A DNA stretch of 64,000 nucleotides from Collinsella aerofaciens (lineage in GTDB: Bacteria; Actinomycetota; Coriobacteriia; Coriobacteriales; Coriobacteriaceae): assembly GCA_008671135.1 (NCBI GenBank), contig RQAP01000006.1, positions 80,687 to 144,686 of the forward strand. Reading direction: 5' to 3'. Of this stretch, positions 52,790 through 62,281 are shown piece after piece. The notes under the pieces were generated by a model, which made no database searches, was not told the DNA's origin, and saw only the letters and a program-made list of their open reading frames with translations. Position 1 is the first letter of the stretch, and every line of letters starts with the position of its first letter. The position numbers and the translations under genes are program-made.

Positions 52790-54814
52790 CTACATCAAGT
52801 TGCAAACAGCCGCCGCGAAGGCAACGGGGTCCTCGGGGAGGATACCCTCGACCAGCAGGGCCTGATCGTAGAGCAGACCAGAGTACTGCTTGATCTTGTC
52901 GGCGTCGCCTGCCTTCTGGGCAGCGACAAGCTTGTCAAAGACCGGGTGCTTGGCGTTGAGCTCGAGCACGCGCTGGCTCTTGGGCATGCCGTCGGGCGCG
53001 CCCTCGGGTCCCTTCTGGAGTACCTTCTCCATCTCAAGCGAAAGCGGACCCTCGGTGGTGATGCAAGCGGGGGCATCGGTCAGGCGCGCGGAGACGGCAA
53101 CTTTCTCGACCTTGTCACCGAGTGCCTCTTTCATAGCGCTAAAGAGGTCCTCGTTCTCCTTGGTGGCGTCCTCGGCCTCCTTCTTCTCATCCTCGGTCGC
53201 CAGGTCAAGATCACCGGTCGCGACGTTCTTGAGCTCCAGATGACGATCCTCGACCTCGGGCTCGGCACCGTCGGCCACAGCCTTCTCGGCAGCCTCGCGG
53301 GCAGCATCGTCCTCGTAGATCTTGGGCATATCGGCGGCAACGTACTCACGCATGGCCTGGAAGGTAAACTCATCCACGTCCTGCGTCAGAAGCAGCACGT
53401 CATAGCCGCGGTCGAGCACGCCCTTTACCACGGGCATCTTGGCCAAGCGCTCGCGCGAATCGCCGGCGGCGTAGTAGATGGCCTTCTGATCCTCGGGCAT
53501 GCCCTTGGCATACTCGGCCAGTGTAATCATCTTCTGTTCCTTGGCAGACCAGAACAGCAACAGGTCGGCGAGCTCATCGGCCTTCATGCCATAGCTCGAG
53601 TAGATGCCGTACTTAAGGCCGCGGCCAAAGTTCTCAAAGAACTTCTCGTAGGCCTCGCGGTCGTTGTCACGCATATCCTCAAGGTCAGCGGTGATCTTCT
53701 TTTCCACACGCTTGGCGATGGCCTTGAGCTGACGGTTCTGCTGCAGCGTCTCACGCGAGATGTTGAGCGACACGTCGGCGGAATCCACGACGCCGCGGAC
53801 AAAGTTGTAGTAGTCGGGCAGCAGGTCGTCGCACTTCTCCATGATCAGGACATTGGAGCTGTAGAGCGCCAGACCCTTCTCGTAATCCTTGCTGTACAGA
53901 TCGAACGGCGCGCGGCCCGGCACAAACAGCAGGGCGTCATACTCGAGCGTGCCCTCGGCATGGAAGCTGATGGTGCGCGCAGGATCGTCAAAGTCGTGGA
54001 ACGTGGACTTGTAGAACTCGTCGTAGTCCTTCTGCTCGACATCGGAGCTGCGCTTTTTCCAGATCGGCGTCATGGAGTTGACGGTCTCGAGCTCCTGGTA
54101 GTCCTCGTACTCGGGCGTGTAGTCATCGCCAGCATCCTCGGGCTTGGGCTTCTGGCGGCTCTTGGACACCATCATCTGGATCGGGTAACGCACATAGTTA
54201 CTGTACTGCTGAATTAGGCTCTTGAGGCCCCACTCGGTCAGGAAGCGATCGTAGGTCTCGGCCTCGCCGTCGGCATCGAGCTTCTCGTTCTCGCGCAGCG
54301 TCAGGATGACATCGGTACCGTGCTCGGCACGCTCGCCGTCCTCGATGGTGTAGCCCTCAAGACCGTCGGATTCCCACACATGGGCGACATCCGCGCCGTA
54401 GGCGCGGCTGACGACCTTCACATGGCTGGCGACCATAAAAGCCGAGTAGAAGCCCACGCCAAACTGGCCGATGATGTCGACATCCGAACCCTGCTGCTCG
54501 GCGTTCTCGGTCTTAAACTCCTCGGAGCCGGAATGGGCGATGGTGCCCAGATTGCGCTCGAGCTCCTCGGCGGTCATGCCAATGCCGTTATCCGAGATGG
54601 TAATGGTGCGGGCGTCTTTATCAAAGGAGACGCGAATGGCCAGGTCGCCCTGGTCGATCTTGACGCTCGGGTCCTGCAGGCTCTTAAAGTTGAGCTTGTC
54701 GACGGCGTCGCTCGCGTTAGAGATAAGCTCGCGCAGGAAGATTTCTTTATTGGTGTAGATGGAGTTGATCATGAGGTCGAGCAGTTTTTTGCTCTCGGTC
54801 TTAAATTGACGCAT
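52790..54814 (-). CDS. htpG: Hsp90-family chaperone HtpG
   Basis: 674 residues. The N-terminal ATPase domain has ELISNASDAVDKL, ITISDNGIGMTAEEL and GQFGVGFYSAFMVA; the middle domain has DDLLPDYYNFVRGVVDSAD and ISRETLQQNRQLKAI, with catalytic Arg; the C-terminal dimerisation domain follows an acidic linker (TEDEKKEAEDATKENEDLF). It is an ATP-dependent protein-folding chaperone. ATG 54814 follows AAAGGAC. A TATAAAAT at about 54899-54906 on the minus strand may be its -10. No CIRCE element was found upstream. Confidence 0.97.
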   Translation of the reverse strand: MRQFKTESKKLLDLMINSIYTNKEIFLRELISNASDAVDKLNFKSLQDPSVKIDQGDLAIRVSFDKDARTITISDNGIGMTAEELERNLGTIAHSGSEEFKTENAEQQGSDVDIIGQFGVGFYSAFMVASHVKVVSRAYGADVAHVWESDGLEGYTIEDGERAEHGTDVILTLRENEKLDADGEAETYDRFLTEWGLKSLIQQYSNYVRYPIQMMVSKSRQKPKPEDAGDDYTPEYEDYQELETVNSMTPIWKKRSSDVEQKDYDEFYKSTFHDFDDPARTISFHAEGTLEYDALLFVPGRAPFDLYSKDYEKGLALYSSNVLIMEKCDDLLPDYYNFVRGVVDSADVSLNISRETLQQNRQLKAIAKRVEKKITADLEDMRDNDREAYEKFFENFGRGLKYGIYSSYGMKADELADLLLFWSAKEQKMITLAEYAKGMPEDQKAIYYAAGDSRERLAKMPVVKGVLDRGYDVLLLTQDVDEFTFQAMREYVAADMPKIYEDDAAREAAEKAVADGAEPEVEDRHLELKNVATGDLDLATEDEKKEAEDATKENEDLFSAMKEALGDKVEKVAVSARLTDAPACITTEGPLSLEMEKVLQKGPEGAPDGMPKSQRVLELNAKHPVFDKLVAAQKAGDADKIKQYSGLLYDQALLVEGILPEDPVAFAAAVCNLM

Positions 54815-55016
54815 GTGCAGTCCTTTCGCGCTACCCCTGTCCGCAAAAACGGCTCGGTCGCCCGAGCCGCATCGCAGACCTGCTATGTTCAGACTTAGAT
54901 TTTATAACCCATTAACGCGCATATATACATACGGAATCGAAAAACTGTATGTCCGAGCGCTCTGATGCGCCAATTGCCAAGGAGTGTCCCAAACTGCCGG
55001 CAGGAAAGGAACGTTC

Positions 55017-55517
55017 CTATCTGCCATCTACGCGCTTGGCCATCCAGGCATGAGGCTGGCCCTCGTCTTCGTAGTCCACCGGGGCAATCTGCGTGTAGCC
55101 CGCCTTGGCATAGAGCGGCAGCACGTATTCCTGAGCATGCAGCTTAATGAGCTTGGCGCCGGCATCACGCGCGCACGTATCACTGGCCTCGACAATCTTG
55201 CTCGCCAAACCGCGACGGCGCATGCTCGGCAGCACGGCCACGCGCCCCATAATGTAGGTCTCCCCCGCCGCGACACCTTCGTCCAAGTCGCACGCCGGCG
55301 ACACCGGAGCCTCTGCGTCAGCCGCGCGCTCAAGCTCTTCGGGAAACACGCGCGAGCAACCGGCAAGCTCGCCGTCTACATAGAGCGTCACATGAATGCA
55401 GTTCGGATCCTCGTCGATAGCGTCGAACTCATTCTCGTAGCCCTGCTCGTCCATAAAAATGACGCGGCGCACCAACGCCGCGTCATCAAAGCATCCCGTC
55501 TTAAGTTGGATATCCAT
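55017..55517 (-). CDS. GNAT-family N-acetyltransferase
   Basis: 166 residues. VRRVIFMDEQGYENEFDAID and AVLPSMRRRGLASKIVEASD, with the R-R-x-G-L/x-A acetyl-CoA loop, identify a GNAT protein of the ElaA/YjcF kind. The acceptor is unknown. ATG 55517 follows AAAGGGCAGCC; the frame opens six codons earlier. It lies 39 bp after the PHP phosphatase gene and may be its operon partner. Confidence 0.85.
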   Translation of the reverse strand: MDIQLKTGCFDDAALVRRVIFMDEQGYENEFDAIDEDPNCIHVTLYVDGELAGCSRVFPEELERAADAEAPVSPACDLDEGVAAGETYIMGRVAVLPSMRRRGLASKIVEASDTCARDAGAKLIKLHAQEYVLPLYAKAGYTQIAPVDYEDEGQPHAWMAKRVDGR

Positions 55518-55556
55518 GGCTGCCCTTTCATTCAATGCGAACGTTAGGGACAGATT

Positions 55557-56207
55557 TTAGCGAAAATGAGCTCCGCGCACGCTAAACTTCGCGCGAGCCT
55601 TCGCCAGGCAATCGTAATGACCCACGTTATGGGCATCGCTCGCGATGAAGCTGTACAGGTTCTGATCGAACAGGCGCTGTGCCGGCTTTTTCTCGCGACC
55701 AAAGCGACCGCCGGCAATAAAGTCCGCCGAAGCCTGCAGCTTGCAGCCCATATCGACCAGGCGCTCCGCCACGCTTACATCCTTTTGAACCGCACGATAG
55801 CGCTCAGGATGAGCGATGATCACCTGGTAGCCACGGCACTGCAAATCGTAAATCGTGTTCTCGTACTCTCTAAACGCATACGCATCGGCATGCGTCGAAA
55901 GCTCGAGCAGAAACTCGTTGGTCCCATCGAAATGCAAGTGCTCCGCGGCATCGATACCAAGCTCAACGAGCTTTCGATGGTTGACCTCGAAGCCCATCTG
56001 GAGCGGAAAACCGTCAGCGTTATCGCGCAGCAGCTCAAAGGCATCCCACATCTTGTCGTAATCAAAATAGGGATCACGGCAGTGAGGAGTGCAAACAATT
56101 CTGGTTACACCAGCCCGCTTGGCAGCCTCGAGCATCGCCAAGCTCTCATCGAGATCGGCGGCGCCGTCGTCTACACCCGGCAAGATATGGCAATGAATGT
56201 CACGCAT
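55557..56207 (-). CDS. PHP-family protein-tyrosine phosphatase CpsB/YwqE
   Basis: 216 residues. The PHP metal-binding segments are visible: DIHCHILPGVDDGA at the N-terminus, VCTPHCRDPYFDY, IIAHPERYRAV and IASDAHNVGHYD. It removes phosphate from the tyrosine-rich tail of the cognate kinase CpsD, which lies just upstream, and so controls capsule or exopolysaccharide synthesis. ATG 56207 follows AAGGCTGACC. The gene order is kinase-regulator-phosphatase. Confidence 0.92.
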   Translation of the reverse strand: MRDIHCHILPGVDDGAADLDESLAMLEAAKRAGVTRIVCTPHCRDPYFDYDKMWDAFELLRDNADGFPLQMGFEVNHRKLVELGIDAAEHLHFDGTNEFLLELSTHADAYAFREYENTIYDLQCRGYQVIIAHPERYRAVQKDVSVAERLVDMGCKLQASADFIAGGRFGREKKPAQRLFDQNLYSFIASDAHNVGHYDCLAKARAKFSVRGAHFR

Positions 56208-56224
56208 AGGTCAGCCTTAATCAA

Positions 56225-56962
56225 CTAAACGTTTGCTCGGTTGGTGAAGATGCCCTTTTTGGAAGTCCCCTGATCGTCGGAGCCCTTCTTCACCTTCTTA
56301 CCGTCCTTGGTGTAGTAGGAGTAGTAGTACTCGCTGGTCTCGGTCTCGCAGTAGTTCATAACGGTACCGATGAGCTTGACCTTCTCGGACTTTTTAAGCT
56401 GACCGATGGCGTTGAGCGCCTCCTCGCGCTTGGTGAAATCCTCACGCACCACGAACAGCGTGCCGTCGGTCAGGCTGGCAATCTCGGCAGCATCGATGAA
56501 GGTGCCGACCGGGGGAGCATCAAAGATGACGTACTGGAACTTGGCGGACAGCGCCTTTACCAGCTTGGCAAAGCGGTGAGAGACGATGATGTCGGCAGGA
56601 TTGGGAATATGCGGCTCGGCATCGAGGAAGTAGAAGTTCTTCTGACCCGTCTCGACAATTGCCTGGTCAATGGAGATCTGCTCGGAAAGGACCGCATAGA
56701 GTCCGCCGCGCGAACGAACGCCGAGCATATCGGAAAGGGACCTGCGGCGCATATCGGCCTCGACCAGAAGCACGGACTTGCCGCTCGTGGCGATTGCCTG
56801 AGCAAGGTTAATGGAAACCGTAGACTTGCCCTCGTTGGGAATCGAGGAGGTAACGGTGATGGTGCGGATGGGGTCGTCCACGCTCGCAAAGCGGATGTTG
56901 GCCAGAAGGGTCTTGGCGGCATTCTGTACAACGAGCTTGTCGGTGTTCTTTGCCTTAGCCAT
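56225..56962 (-). CDS. Tyrosine autokinase CpsD/CapB
   Basis: 245 residues. SSIPNEGKSTVSINLAQAIA is the Walker A, LLVEADMRRRSLSDMLG the A' and YVIFDAPPVGTFIDAAEIAS the Walker B motif of BY-kinases. The C-terminal tail has clustered tyrosines (SEYYYSYYTKDGKK), the autophosphorylation site. It pairs with the Wzz-like protein encoded immediately upstream and with the PHP phosphatase downstream to control polysaccharide chain length. Three bases separate it from the Wzz-like gene stop. Confidence 0.94.
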   Translation of the reverse strand: MAKAKNTDKLVVQNAAKTLLANIRFASVDDPIRTITVTSSIPNEGKSTVSINLAQAIATSGKSVLLVEADMRRRSLSDMLGVRSRGGLYAVLSEQISIDQAIVETGQKNFYFLDAEPHIPNPADIIVSHRFAKLVKALSAKFQYVIFDAPPVGTFIDAAEIASLTDGTLFVVREDFTKREEALNAIGQLKKSEKVKLIGTVMNYCETETSEYYYSYYTKDGKKVKKGSDDQGTSKKGIFTNRANV

Positions 56963-56964
56963 GC

Positions 56965-57621
56965 CTATTTACCACCTTTCATAGCCGGAATTCGGCCAAC
57001 AACGGGAATGCCCAGGAGCTCTTCTGCCTCTTCGGCACCGCGGATGCGGGTATTGAGCATGTCTGCCAAAACGACATAGGCGACTGCGATAAAGATACCG
57101 GCGAGGAACGCGACGGCAATATACAGCGTGCGCTTGGGGCCGCTGGGGGCTTCGGGGGTCTTAGCCTCGTCGATAACGTTGATGCTCTGGGCAGCGCCGA
57201 CGTTCTGAGCGACCGTACTCACCGAGCTGGCCATGGCCTTTGCGACCTTAGCCGTCTCCTTGGCATCGGTGCCGGTAACCGAAAGCGTAATGACACGCGT
57301 GGTGGTCTCGGAGGAAACAGACACCTTGTAGTCATCCAGATCGGTGAGGCCCAGTTCATTGGCTGCGCCGCTCTTAACGCTATCGCTATCCAGCAGCGTG
57401 GCGATATCGTTGGAAAGCATCTGACTCGCCGAGAGATCGTTGTAGCTCATCTGACCGCTATCGTCGGTCTTGGCGAGAATGTACATGCTCGTCGTCGCGG
57501 TATAGGTGTTGTCCATCGCAACGAAGGACACGATGCCCATGGCGATCGCGCAGACCACCGGAAGGGTGATGACCAGCTGAAGGTGCTTCTTCAGCAGCTG
57601 GAACAGTTCGAGAAGGGTCAT
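56965..57621 (-). CDS. Wzz-type chain-length regulator CpsC/CapA
   Basis: 218 residues with two membrane helices, near residues 17-36 and 166-186, and a periplasmic-type domain between. The N-terminus (LLELFQLLKKHLQLVITLPV) and the Pro-rich segment EAPSGPKRTLYIAVAFLAG before the second helix are typical. The short inside tail ends near IPAMKGGK and should bind the CpsD kinase. It begins the run that continues with the kinase and phosphatase. No glycosyltransferase genes follow in the window. Confidence 0.92.
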   Translation of the reverse strand: MTLLELFQLLKKHLQLVITLPVVCAIAMGIVSFVAMDNTYTATTSMYILAKTDDSGQMSYNDLSASQMLSNDIATLLDSDSVKSGAANELGLTDLDDYKVSVSSETTTRVITLSVTGTDAKETAKVAKAMASSVSTVAQNVGAAQSINVIDEAKTPEAPSGPKRTLYIAVAFLAGIFIAVAYVVLADMLNTRIRGAEEAEELLGIPVVGRIPAMKGGK

Positions 57622-57757
57622 GCAGCTTGCCTTTCATTTCCCCAGTTCGGATTGACAAAACTGTCCGTATGTTATCGCATCTTTTTACCGAGACCAAACT
57701 CTATACATAAGAAACAGGCTCTCCTGTAAAAATGTCGGAAGCAATCGTAAAATTGCA

Positions 57758-57791
57758 CAACAACGCCGCACCCGAAAGTCAAATGCGGCGT
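57758..57791 (-). terminator. Terminator of the PhoR-like kinase gene
   Basis: ACGCCGCA and TGCGGCGT form an 8-bp stem, followed on the minus strand by TGTTGTGC. It lies 26 bp after the stop; the U-run is weak. Confidence 0.55.
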
Positions 57792-57816
57792 CTGCATCAA
57801 TATCTATGTTGTATCG

Positions 57817-59241
57817 CTATGCGAATGGCTCGTCCTGCCGTATGGGAAACGTCACCGTAATGGTGGTTCCCACGCCCAACTCGCTCGACAGATCGAGCGT
57901 GGCGTGATGATACAGGGCCGCATGCTTGACAATTGCAAGCCCCAGACCGGTTCCGCCGCGCGCCTTGGACCTACTCTTGTCCACGCGATAGAACCGCTCA
58001 AATACCTTGCCCTGTTCTTCAGGCGCGATACCGATTCCCGTGTCGGCGACCGCAAGGAACGGATGGCCTTCGTCGTTGGTGCCGCACTGCAGCGTAACCG
58101 CACCGCCGGGTCGATTGTAGCGGATGGCGTTGCTCGCCAGATTATAGATGAGCTCGTCAATCAAGCGCGACACGCCTTCGATGACCACAGGCTTGGTCTC
58201 ATGACTTATCGTCACATTCGCCTGACGGGCGACCTGTTCAAGACGCTGCTCAACCGCGTAGATGGCACGCGAGAGCTCAATAGGCTCCGTGGAACCAATG
58301 GGCGCCGCCTCGCCCTCAGTTGCACGCTCGGCCTCGTCCAAGTTAGACAGCGTAAGGATATCGTTGACAAGCGCTGCCAAGCGGCCCGCCTCACGATAGA
58401 TGCGACCGCCAAAGTTGCGCAGGTCGCCCTCGCCCTCGACCATGCCGTTTGCGATGAGCTCGGCATAGCCCGAAATCGCCGTAAGCGGCGTCTTGAGCTC
58501 ATGGGTGATATTCGCCGTGAACTCGCGGCGCATACGGTCGTTGTCCGCTAGCACCGCCATTTGGCGCTTGAGTTCCTGGCGCTGCGACTCGATACGCTCA
58601 AGCATGGGGACCATCTCGGCATAGGCGTGCTCATAGCTACGGCGTGGGTGGTCCAAATCCACCTCTTGCAACGGCGCGATGATGGCACGGGACTCGCGGC
58701 GCGCCATAAAAAACGAGAGTACCGCACCCGCTGCTGCGATAAGCAGCATCGGCGCCACCATCGACAGCAAAATCGCCGTAACGCCAGGCTGGGCCTGCGC
58801 CAAGCGGACAACCTGGCCGTTATCAAGGGCGACGGCGCGATACAGCATAATCTCGTCGAGCGTAGAGCTTGCGCGCTCCGCGGAACCCAAACCACTCTCA
58901 AAGGCCTCGATGACCTCGGGGCGATCGCCATGGTTGGGCAGTGTGGAAGGCGACGCCTCGTTGTCGTAGGCAACCGATCCATCCTTGTTAATCAGCGTGA
59001 TTCGCAAGTCCTCGCGATCAAGGCTACGCAAGAACGGGATGGGCTCCTGCTGTTCGTCGAGAGCGGCAGCAATGAGCTCGGTTTCCTGCGCCAGATTGGT
59101 ACTCGTGGCATCCGCCAAGGTGTTTTGCACAAAGAACGCACCCAGCACCGTAAACGCCACGATAACCGCCATGGCGCAGACAAAGATCGTCACAAAAACG
59201 CGGTGCGACAGCGTATGTTTTCCCTGGGGGGCGAAGACCAC
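57817..59241 (-). CDS. Sensor histidine kinase, PhoR-like
   Basis: 474 residues. Two N-terminal helices (near 17-38 and 155-175) flank an outside domain of about 115 residues; a HAMP-like linker, H-box ITHELKTPLTAISGYAE, and the ATPase domain (NAIRYNRPGG, ADTGIGIAPEEQ, GTGLGLAIVKH) follow. It pairs with the regulator encoded just upstream, whose gene ends three bases before this GTG start (GGAGGAG upstream). Association with pstB suggests phosphate sensing, but no PAS domain was recognised. Confidence 0.88.
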   Translation of the reverse strand: MVFAPQGKHTLSHRVFVTIFVCAMAVIVAFTVLGAFFVQNTLADATSTNLAQETELIAAALDEQQEPIPFLRSLDREDLRITLINKDGSVAYDNEASPSTLPNHGDRPEVIEAFESGLGSAERASSTLDEIMLYRAVALDNGQVVRLAQAQPGVTAILLSMVAPMLLIAAAGAVLSFFMARRESRAIIAPLQEVDLDHPRRSYEHAYAEMVPMLERIESQRQELKRQMAVLADNDRMRREFTANITHELKTPLTAISGYAELIANGMVEGEGDLRNFGGRIYREAGRLAALVNDILTLSNLDEAERATEGEAAPIGSTEPIELSRAIYAVEQRLEQVARQANVTISHETKPVVIEGVSRLIDELIYNLASNAIRYNRPGGAVTLQCGTNDEGHPFLAVADTGIGIAPEEQGKVFERFYRVDKSRSKARGGTGLGLAIVKHAALYHHATLDLSSELGVGTTITVTFPIRQDEPFA

Positions 59242-59244
59242 GGG

Positions 59245-59973
59245 TTACTCCTCCGATGCGGTGGCCGCGGTGTCGTCACCTTCGGCACCATCACCGGCAG
59301 AAGGCTCGGCCAAGCGGTAGCCCACGCCGCGCACGGTCTCGATGGCGCTGGCATGCTCGCCCAGTTTTTGGCGAAGCGTCTGCACGTGCACGTCAACGGT
59401 GCGCGAACCGCCGTCGAAGTCCCAGCCCCACACGCTCTGCAGCAACGACTCGCGGGTAAAGACCACGCCGGGCTTGCGCATGAGGTACTCGAGCAGGTCG
59501 AACTCGCGCAGGGTGAGCTTAAGCGGCTCGCCGGCAACGGTCACCTCGCGATGGCTGGGCGAGAGCACGATGTCGCCCACGCTGAGCACATCGCTCGCCT
59601 GCTTGACCATGCCGCCGCGACGCAGCAGTGCGCGGCAGCGGCTCGCAAGCTCCATGAGCGAAAACGGCTTAGTCAGGTAATCGTCGGCACCGCCATCGAG
59701 CGCCATCACCTTGTCGAGCTCGGTATCCTTGGCGGTAAGCATCATGATGGGCACCGTCGCCGTCAGGCGATCGGCACGCAGTCGACGCATAATCGCCAAG
59801 CCATCGGTATCGGGCAGCATGATGTCGAGCAGGACGGCATCGGGTACCCGTCGCGCCACGGCAGCCTTAAACTCACCGTCGCACGAAAAGCCTTCGGCCT
59901 CAATCCCCTGCTTGCGCAGTGCATAGACCGTCAAATCCCTGATGTTGTCATCGTCCTCGACGTAATAGATCAT
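59245..59973 (-). CDS. Response regulator, PhoB/RegX3-like
   Basis: 242 residues. Receiver domain with acidic residues EDDD at 6-9, phosphoacceptor Asp50 in LLDIMLPDTDG, Lys in DYLTKPFS; winged-helix domain with SVWGWDFDGGSRTVDVHVQT and GVGYRLAEP. ATG 59973 follows AAAGGGGTTCAAC. It lies between pstB and the partner kinase on one leftward run, so control of phosphate uptake is probable. Other stress regulons cannot be excluded. Confidence 0.9.
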   Translation of the reverse strand: MIYYVEDDDNIRDLTVYALRKQGIEAEGFSCDGEFKAAVARRVPDAVLLDIMLPDTDGLAIMRRLRADRLTATVPIMMLTAKDTELDKVMALDGGADDYLTKPFSLMELASRCRALLRRGGMVKQASDVLSVGDIVLSPSHREVTVAGEPLKLTLREFDLLEYLMRKPGVVFTRESLLQSVWGWDFDGGSRTVDVHVQTLRQKLGEHASAIETVRGVGYRLAEPSAGDGAEGDDTAATASEE

Positions 59974-60037
59974 GTTGAACCCCTTTGCGGCCGGCATGAC
60001 CGCATCTTAACCCTAAAGGTACCTTTACTAGATGGTA

Positions 60038-60913
60038 TCAGCCAAAACGTCCCGTCAAATAATCCGCCGTGCGCGGATCGGTCGGATTCTTGAAGAGTTG
60101 CGCGGTGGGCGCGTGCTCCACCAGCTCACCCAGCAAAAAGAATGCGACCGAATCGGAGATACGCGCCGCCTGCTGCATATTGTGCGTAACGACCACGAGC
60201 GTGCAGGTCTCTTTGAGCTCGCAGGCCAGCTGCTCCACCACCAGCGTCGACACAGGGTCGAGTGCCGAGGTCGGCTCGTCCATCAGCAGAATGTCGGGCT
60301 GCACGGCAAGTGCGCGGGCGATGCACAGACGCTGCTGCTGGCCGCCCGAAAGGCCCAGACCCGACTCTTTGAGCTTGTCCTTGACCTCATCCCATAGCGC
60401 AGCGCGACGAAGGGAGTCCTCGACCAGCTCATCCAGCGCAGCGCGATCGCGCACACCCATACCGCGCGGACCATACGCGACGTTGTCGTAGATGCTCATG
60501 GGAAACGGGTTGGGGCGCTGGAACACCATGCCCACGCGCTGGCGAAGGCGGCAGATGTCGTAGTCGCCCAGGATATCTTGACCATCGAGCGCAATCTTGC
60601 CCTCGATGCGGCAATCCTTGATGCCGTCGTTCATGCGGTTAAAGCAGCGCAGCAACGTGGACTTTCCGCAGCCCGAAGGCCCGATGAACGAGGTGATCTG
60701 CTTGTCGCGGATCTTGATATTCACGTCCTTGAGCGCATGGTGGTCGCCATAGAACAGGTCGAGGCCCTCGACATCGATACGCGTCGGCGAGGCGGCAAGA
60801 TCCTCTGCCGTGGGGCGAGTCGCATCCCCAACCTCGCGCTCGCGCGCGGCCTCGGCCTGCGCTTTCATGAGTTCTTCAAGCTCCGTGGGCTCCACAGCCG
60901 CAGCAGCCGTCAT
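60038..60913 (-). CDS. pstB: Phosphate ABC transporter ATPase PstB
   Basis: 291 residues. An unusual hydrophilic N-terminus of about 45 residues precedes the standard PstB core (IDVEGLDLFYGDHHALKDVN). Motifs: GPSGCGKST (Walker A), FQRPNPFPMSIYDNVAYGPR (Q-loop region specific to PstB), LSGGQQQR (signature) and ILLMDEPTSALDP (Walker B). It energises phosphate uptake with PstS, PstC and PstA, none of which is adjacent here. The upstream gene is an unrelated histidine kinase. ATG 60913 follows GGAGG. Confidence 0.95.
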   Translation of the reverse strand: MTAAAAVEPTELEELMKAQAEAAREREVGDATRPTAEDLAASPTRIDVEGLDLFYGDHHALKDVNIKIRDKQITSFIGPSGCGKSTLLRCFNRMNDGIKDCRIEGKIALDGQDILGDYDICRLRQRVGMVFQRPNPFPMSIYDNVAYGPRGMGVRDRAALDELVEDSLRRAALWDEVKDKLKESGLGLSGGQQQRLCIARALAVQPDILLMDEPTSALDPVSTLVVEQLACELKETCTLVVVTHNMQQAARISDSVAFFLLGELVEHAPTAQLFKNPTDPRTADYLTGRFG

Positions 60914-61016
60914 ACCGCATACCTCCACATCGATATCAATTCAGCAGTATCGATAGTAGGAATCGCGGCTCATATGCACGTGAGCGCATTGTCAAGTGTT
61001 TGTAAGGGCACACTGG

Positions 61017-62255
61017 CTATGCGGCGGGCAGCTCGATGGTGAATATCGTGTGTTCGGGCGTCGATTCACATGCAACGGTACCGCCGTGCGCGCATACGAT
61101 CTCCTTGGCGATGGCAAGCCCCAGTCCAGCGCCGCCGCGATTGGTCGCACGCGCCGCATCCAGGCGATAGAACTTCTCAAAGATCACCTTGAGCTTTGCC
61201 TCAGGGATGGGATCGCCCTGATTGATAAAGCGCACGCGCACGCCACCGCCGTCCCGGCGTCTGGCCTCGATCGTGATGGTCGAGCCCTCATAGCTATAGG
61301 CAATAGCGTTTTTCATGATGTTGTTGAACACGCGAGCCATTTTGTCGCCATCCACGAGCACCGTCAGGTCCTCGCGAATATCAACTTGGACTTCCTTATG
61401 CTGCTCGTTGAGGATGGGATAGAACTCGTCAGCCACCTGAGCCAGCAGCAACCCCAGATCAACATAGCCGCGCGTGAGCACGATATCGTGGAAGTCAAAG
61501 CGCGTGATATCGAAGAACTCTTCGATGAGCGCATCGAGCCGGTGCGCCTTGTCGAGAGCCACGCCCGTAAAGTGCGCACGTTGCTCAACCGGCAGCTCAG
61601 GAGCCTCTTGCAGCAGCGAAAGATAGCCCACTACGCTCGCAAGCGGGGTGCGTAGGTCATGTGCCAAGTACGTAACCAGATCGTCCTTGCGATGCGACTC
61701 GTCACGCAGAGCTTGCTGCACCTTGCGCTCACGGTCACGCACGCGGTTAAGGGCGCCCTCGACCTCCAAGAAGTCGCCGTCGATGTTATCCCAGGTGTCG
61801 GGGTGATCGATCAGGCGATCTTGAATACGAGCGGCCAGCACACAATCGGCATGCTGCTCGCCCTGCTCGTAGCCCTGGTAGCACAGGGCGCGGCCACACA
61901 AGAACAGCACGCACGCGGCAAGCGCCAGCACAAAGCCAAGCATGTTGAATACAAAGCCGGCATCGAACAGCACCGGCCCTTCGATGCCGCCGAGCGCCAT
62001 GGCGCCAATCGCCAACGTCATGGCCCACGCGGCGCCGCCAATCACCACGCAGCAGCACACGATCTCAAATCGATCGATCAGCAAAAAGCCGACAAGCAGC
62101 ACCGCCAAGATTCCGACGATGTTGTCGATGCCAATCAGCAGCAGGCTCAGCAAAAAGAGCAGCACCGTTGCAAGCGCGCGGTTGTCGACGACCGACCTCA
62201 CGTATTCAAAGAGCCGATCGGGCACCTCGAACGCTTGCTTATCGTCTTTTGTCAT
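61017..62255 (-). CDS. Sensor histidine kinase, VanS-like
   Basis: 412 residues. Four or so hydrophobic segments between residues 28 and 120, a linker, H-box LAHDLRTPLASVVGYL and ATPase domain motifs NAIAYSYEGS and GGAGLGLAIAKEI. The H-box is like that of VanS/BaeS-type kinases acting on envelope stress. It pairs with the regulator at 62282-62977, whose gene it follows by 26 bp. ATG 62255 follows GTGAGGATC. A D-Ala-D-Ala carboxypeptidase gene lies divergently beyond the pair. Confidence 0.88.
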   Translation of the reverse strand: MTKDDKQAFEVPDRLFEYVRSVVDNRALATVLLFLLSLLLIGIDNIVGILAVLLVGFLLIDRFEIVCCCVVIGGAAWAMTLAIGAMALGGIEGPVLFDAGFVFNMLGFVLALAACVLFLCGRALCYQGYEQGEQHADCVLAARIQDRLIDHPDTWDNIDGDFLEVEGALNRVRDRERKVQQALRDESHRKDDLVTYLAHDLRTPLASVVGYLSLLQEAPELPVEQRAHFTGVALDKAHRLDALIEEFFDITRFDFHDIVLTRGYVDLGLLLAQVADEFYPILNEQHKEVQVDIREDLTVLVDGDKMARVFNNIMKNAIAYSYEGSTITIEARRRDGGGVRVRFINQGDPIPEAKLKVIFEKFYRLDAARATNRGGAGLGLAIAKEIVCAHGGTVACESTPEHTIFTIELPAA

Positions 62256-62281
62256 ATCAAGATCCTCACAAGCGAAAAGCG

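Noticed and set aside
54815..55016. CIRCE heat-shock element before htpG
   Set aside because: The consensus TTAGCACTC-N9-GAGTGCTAA is not present; only a weak ACATAC/GTATGT dyad was seen.
60969..60995. A sigma-70 promoter for pstB based on TTGACA at 60995-60990
   Set aside because: The -35 match is perfect on the minus strand, but candidate -10 boxes lie only 13-15 bp away, too close for confident assignment.
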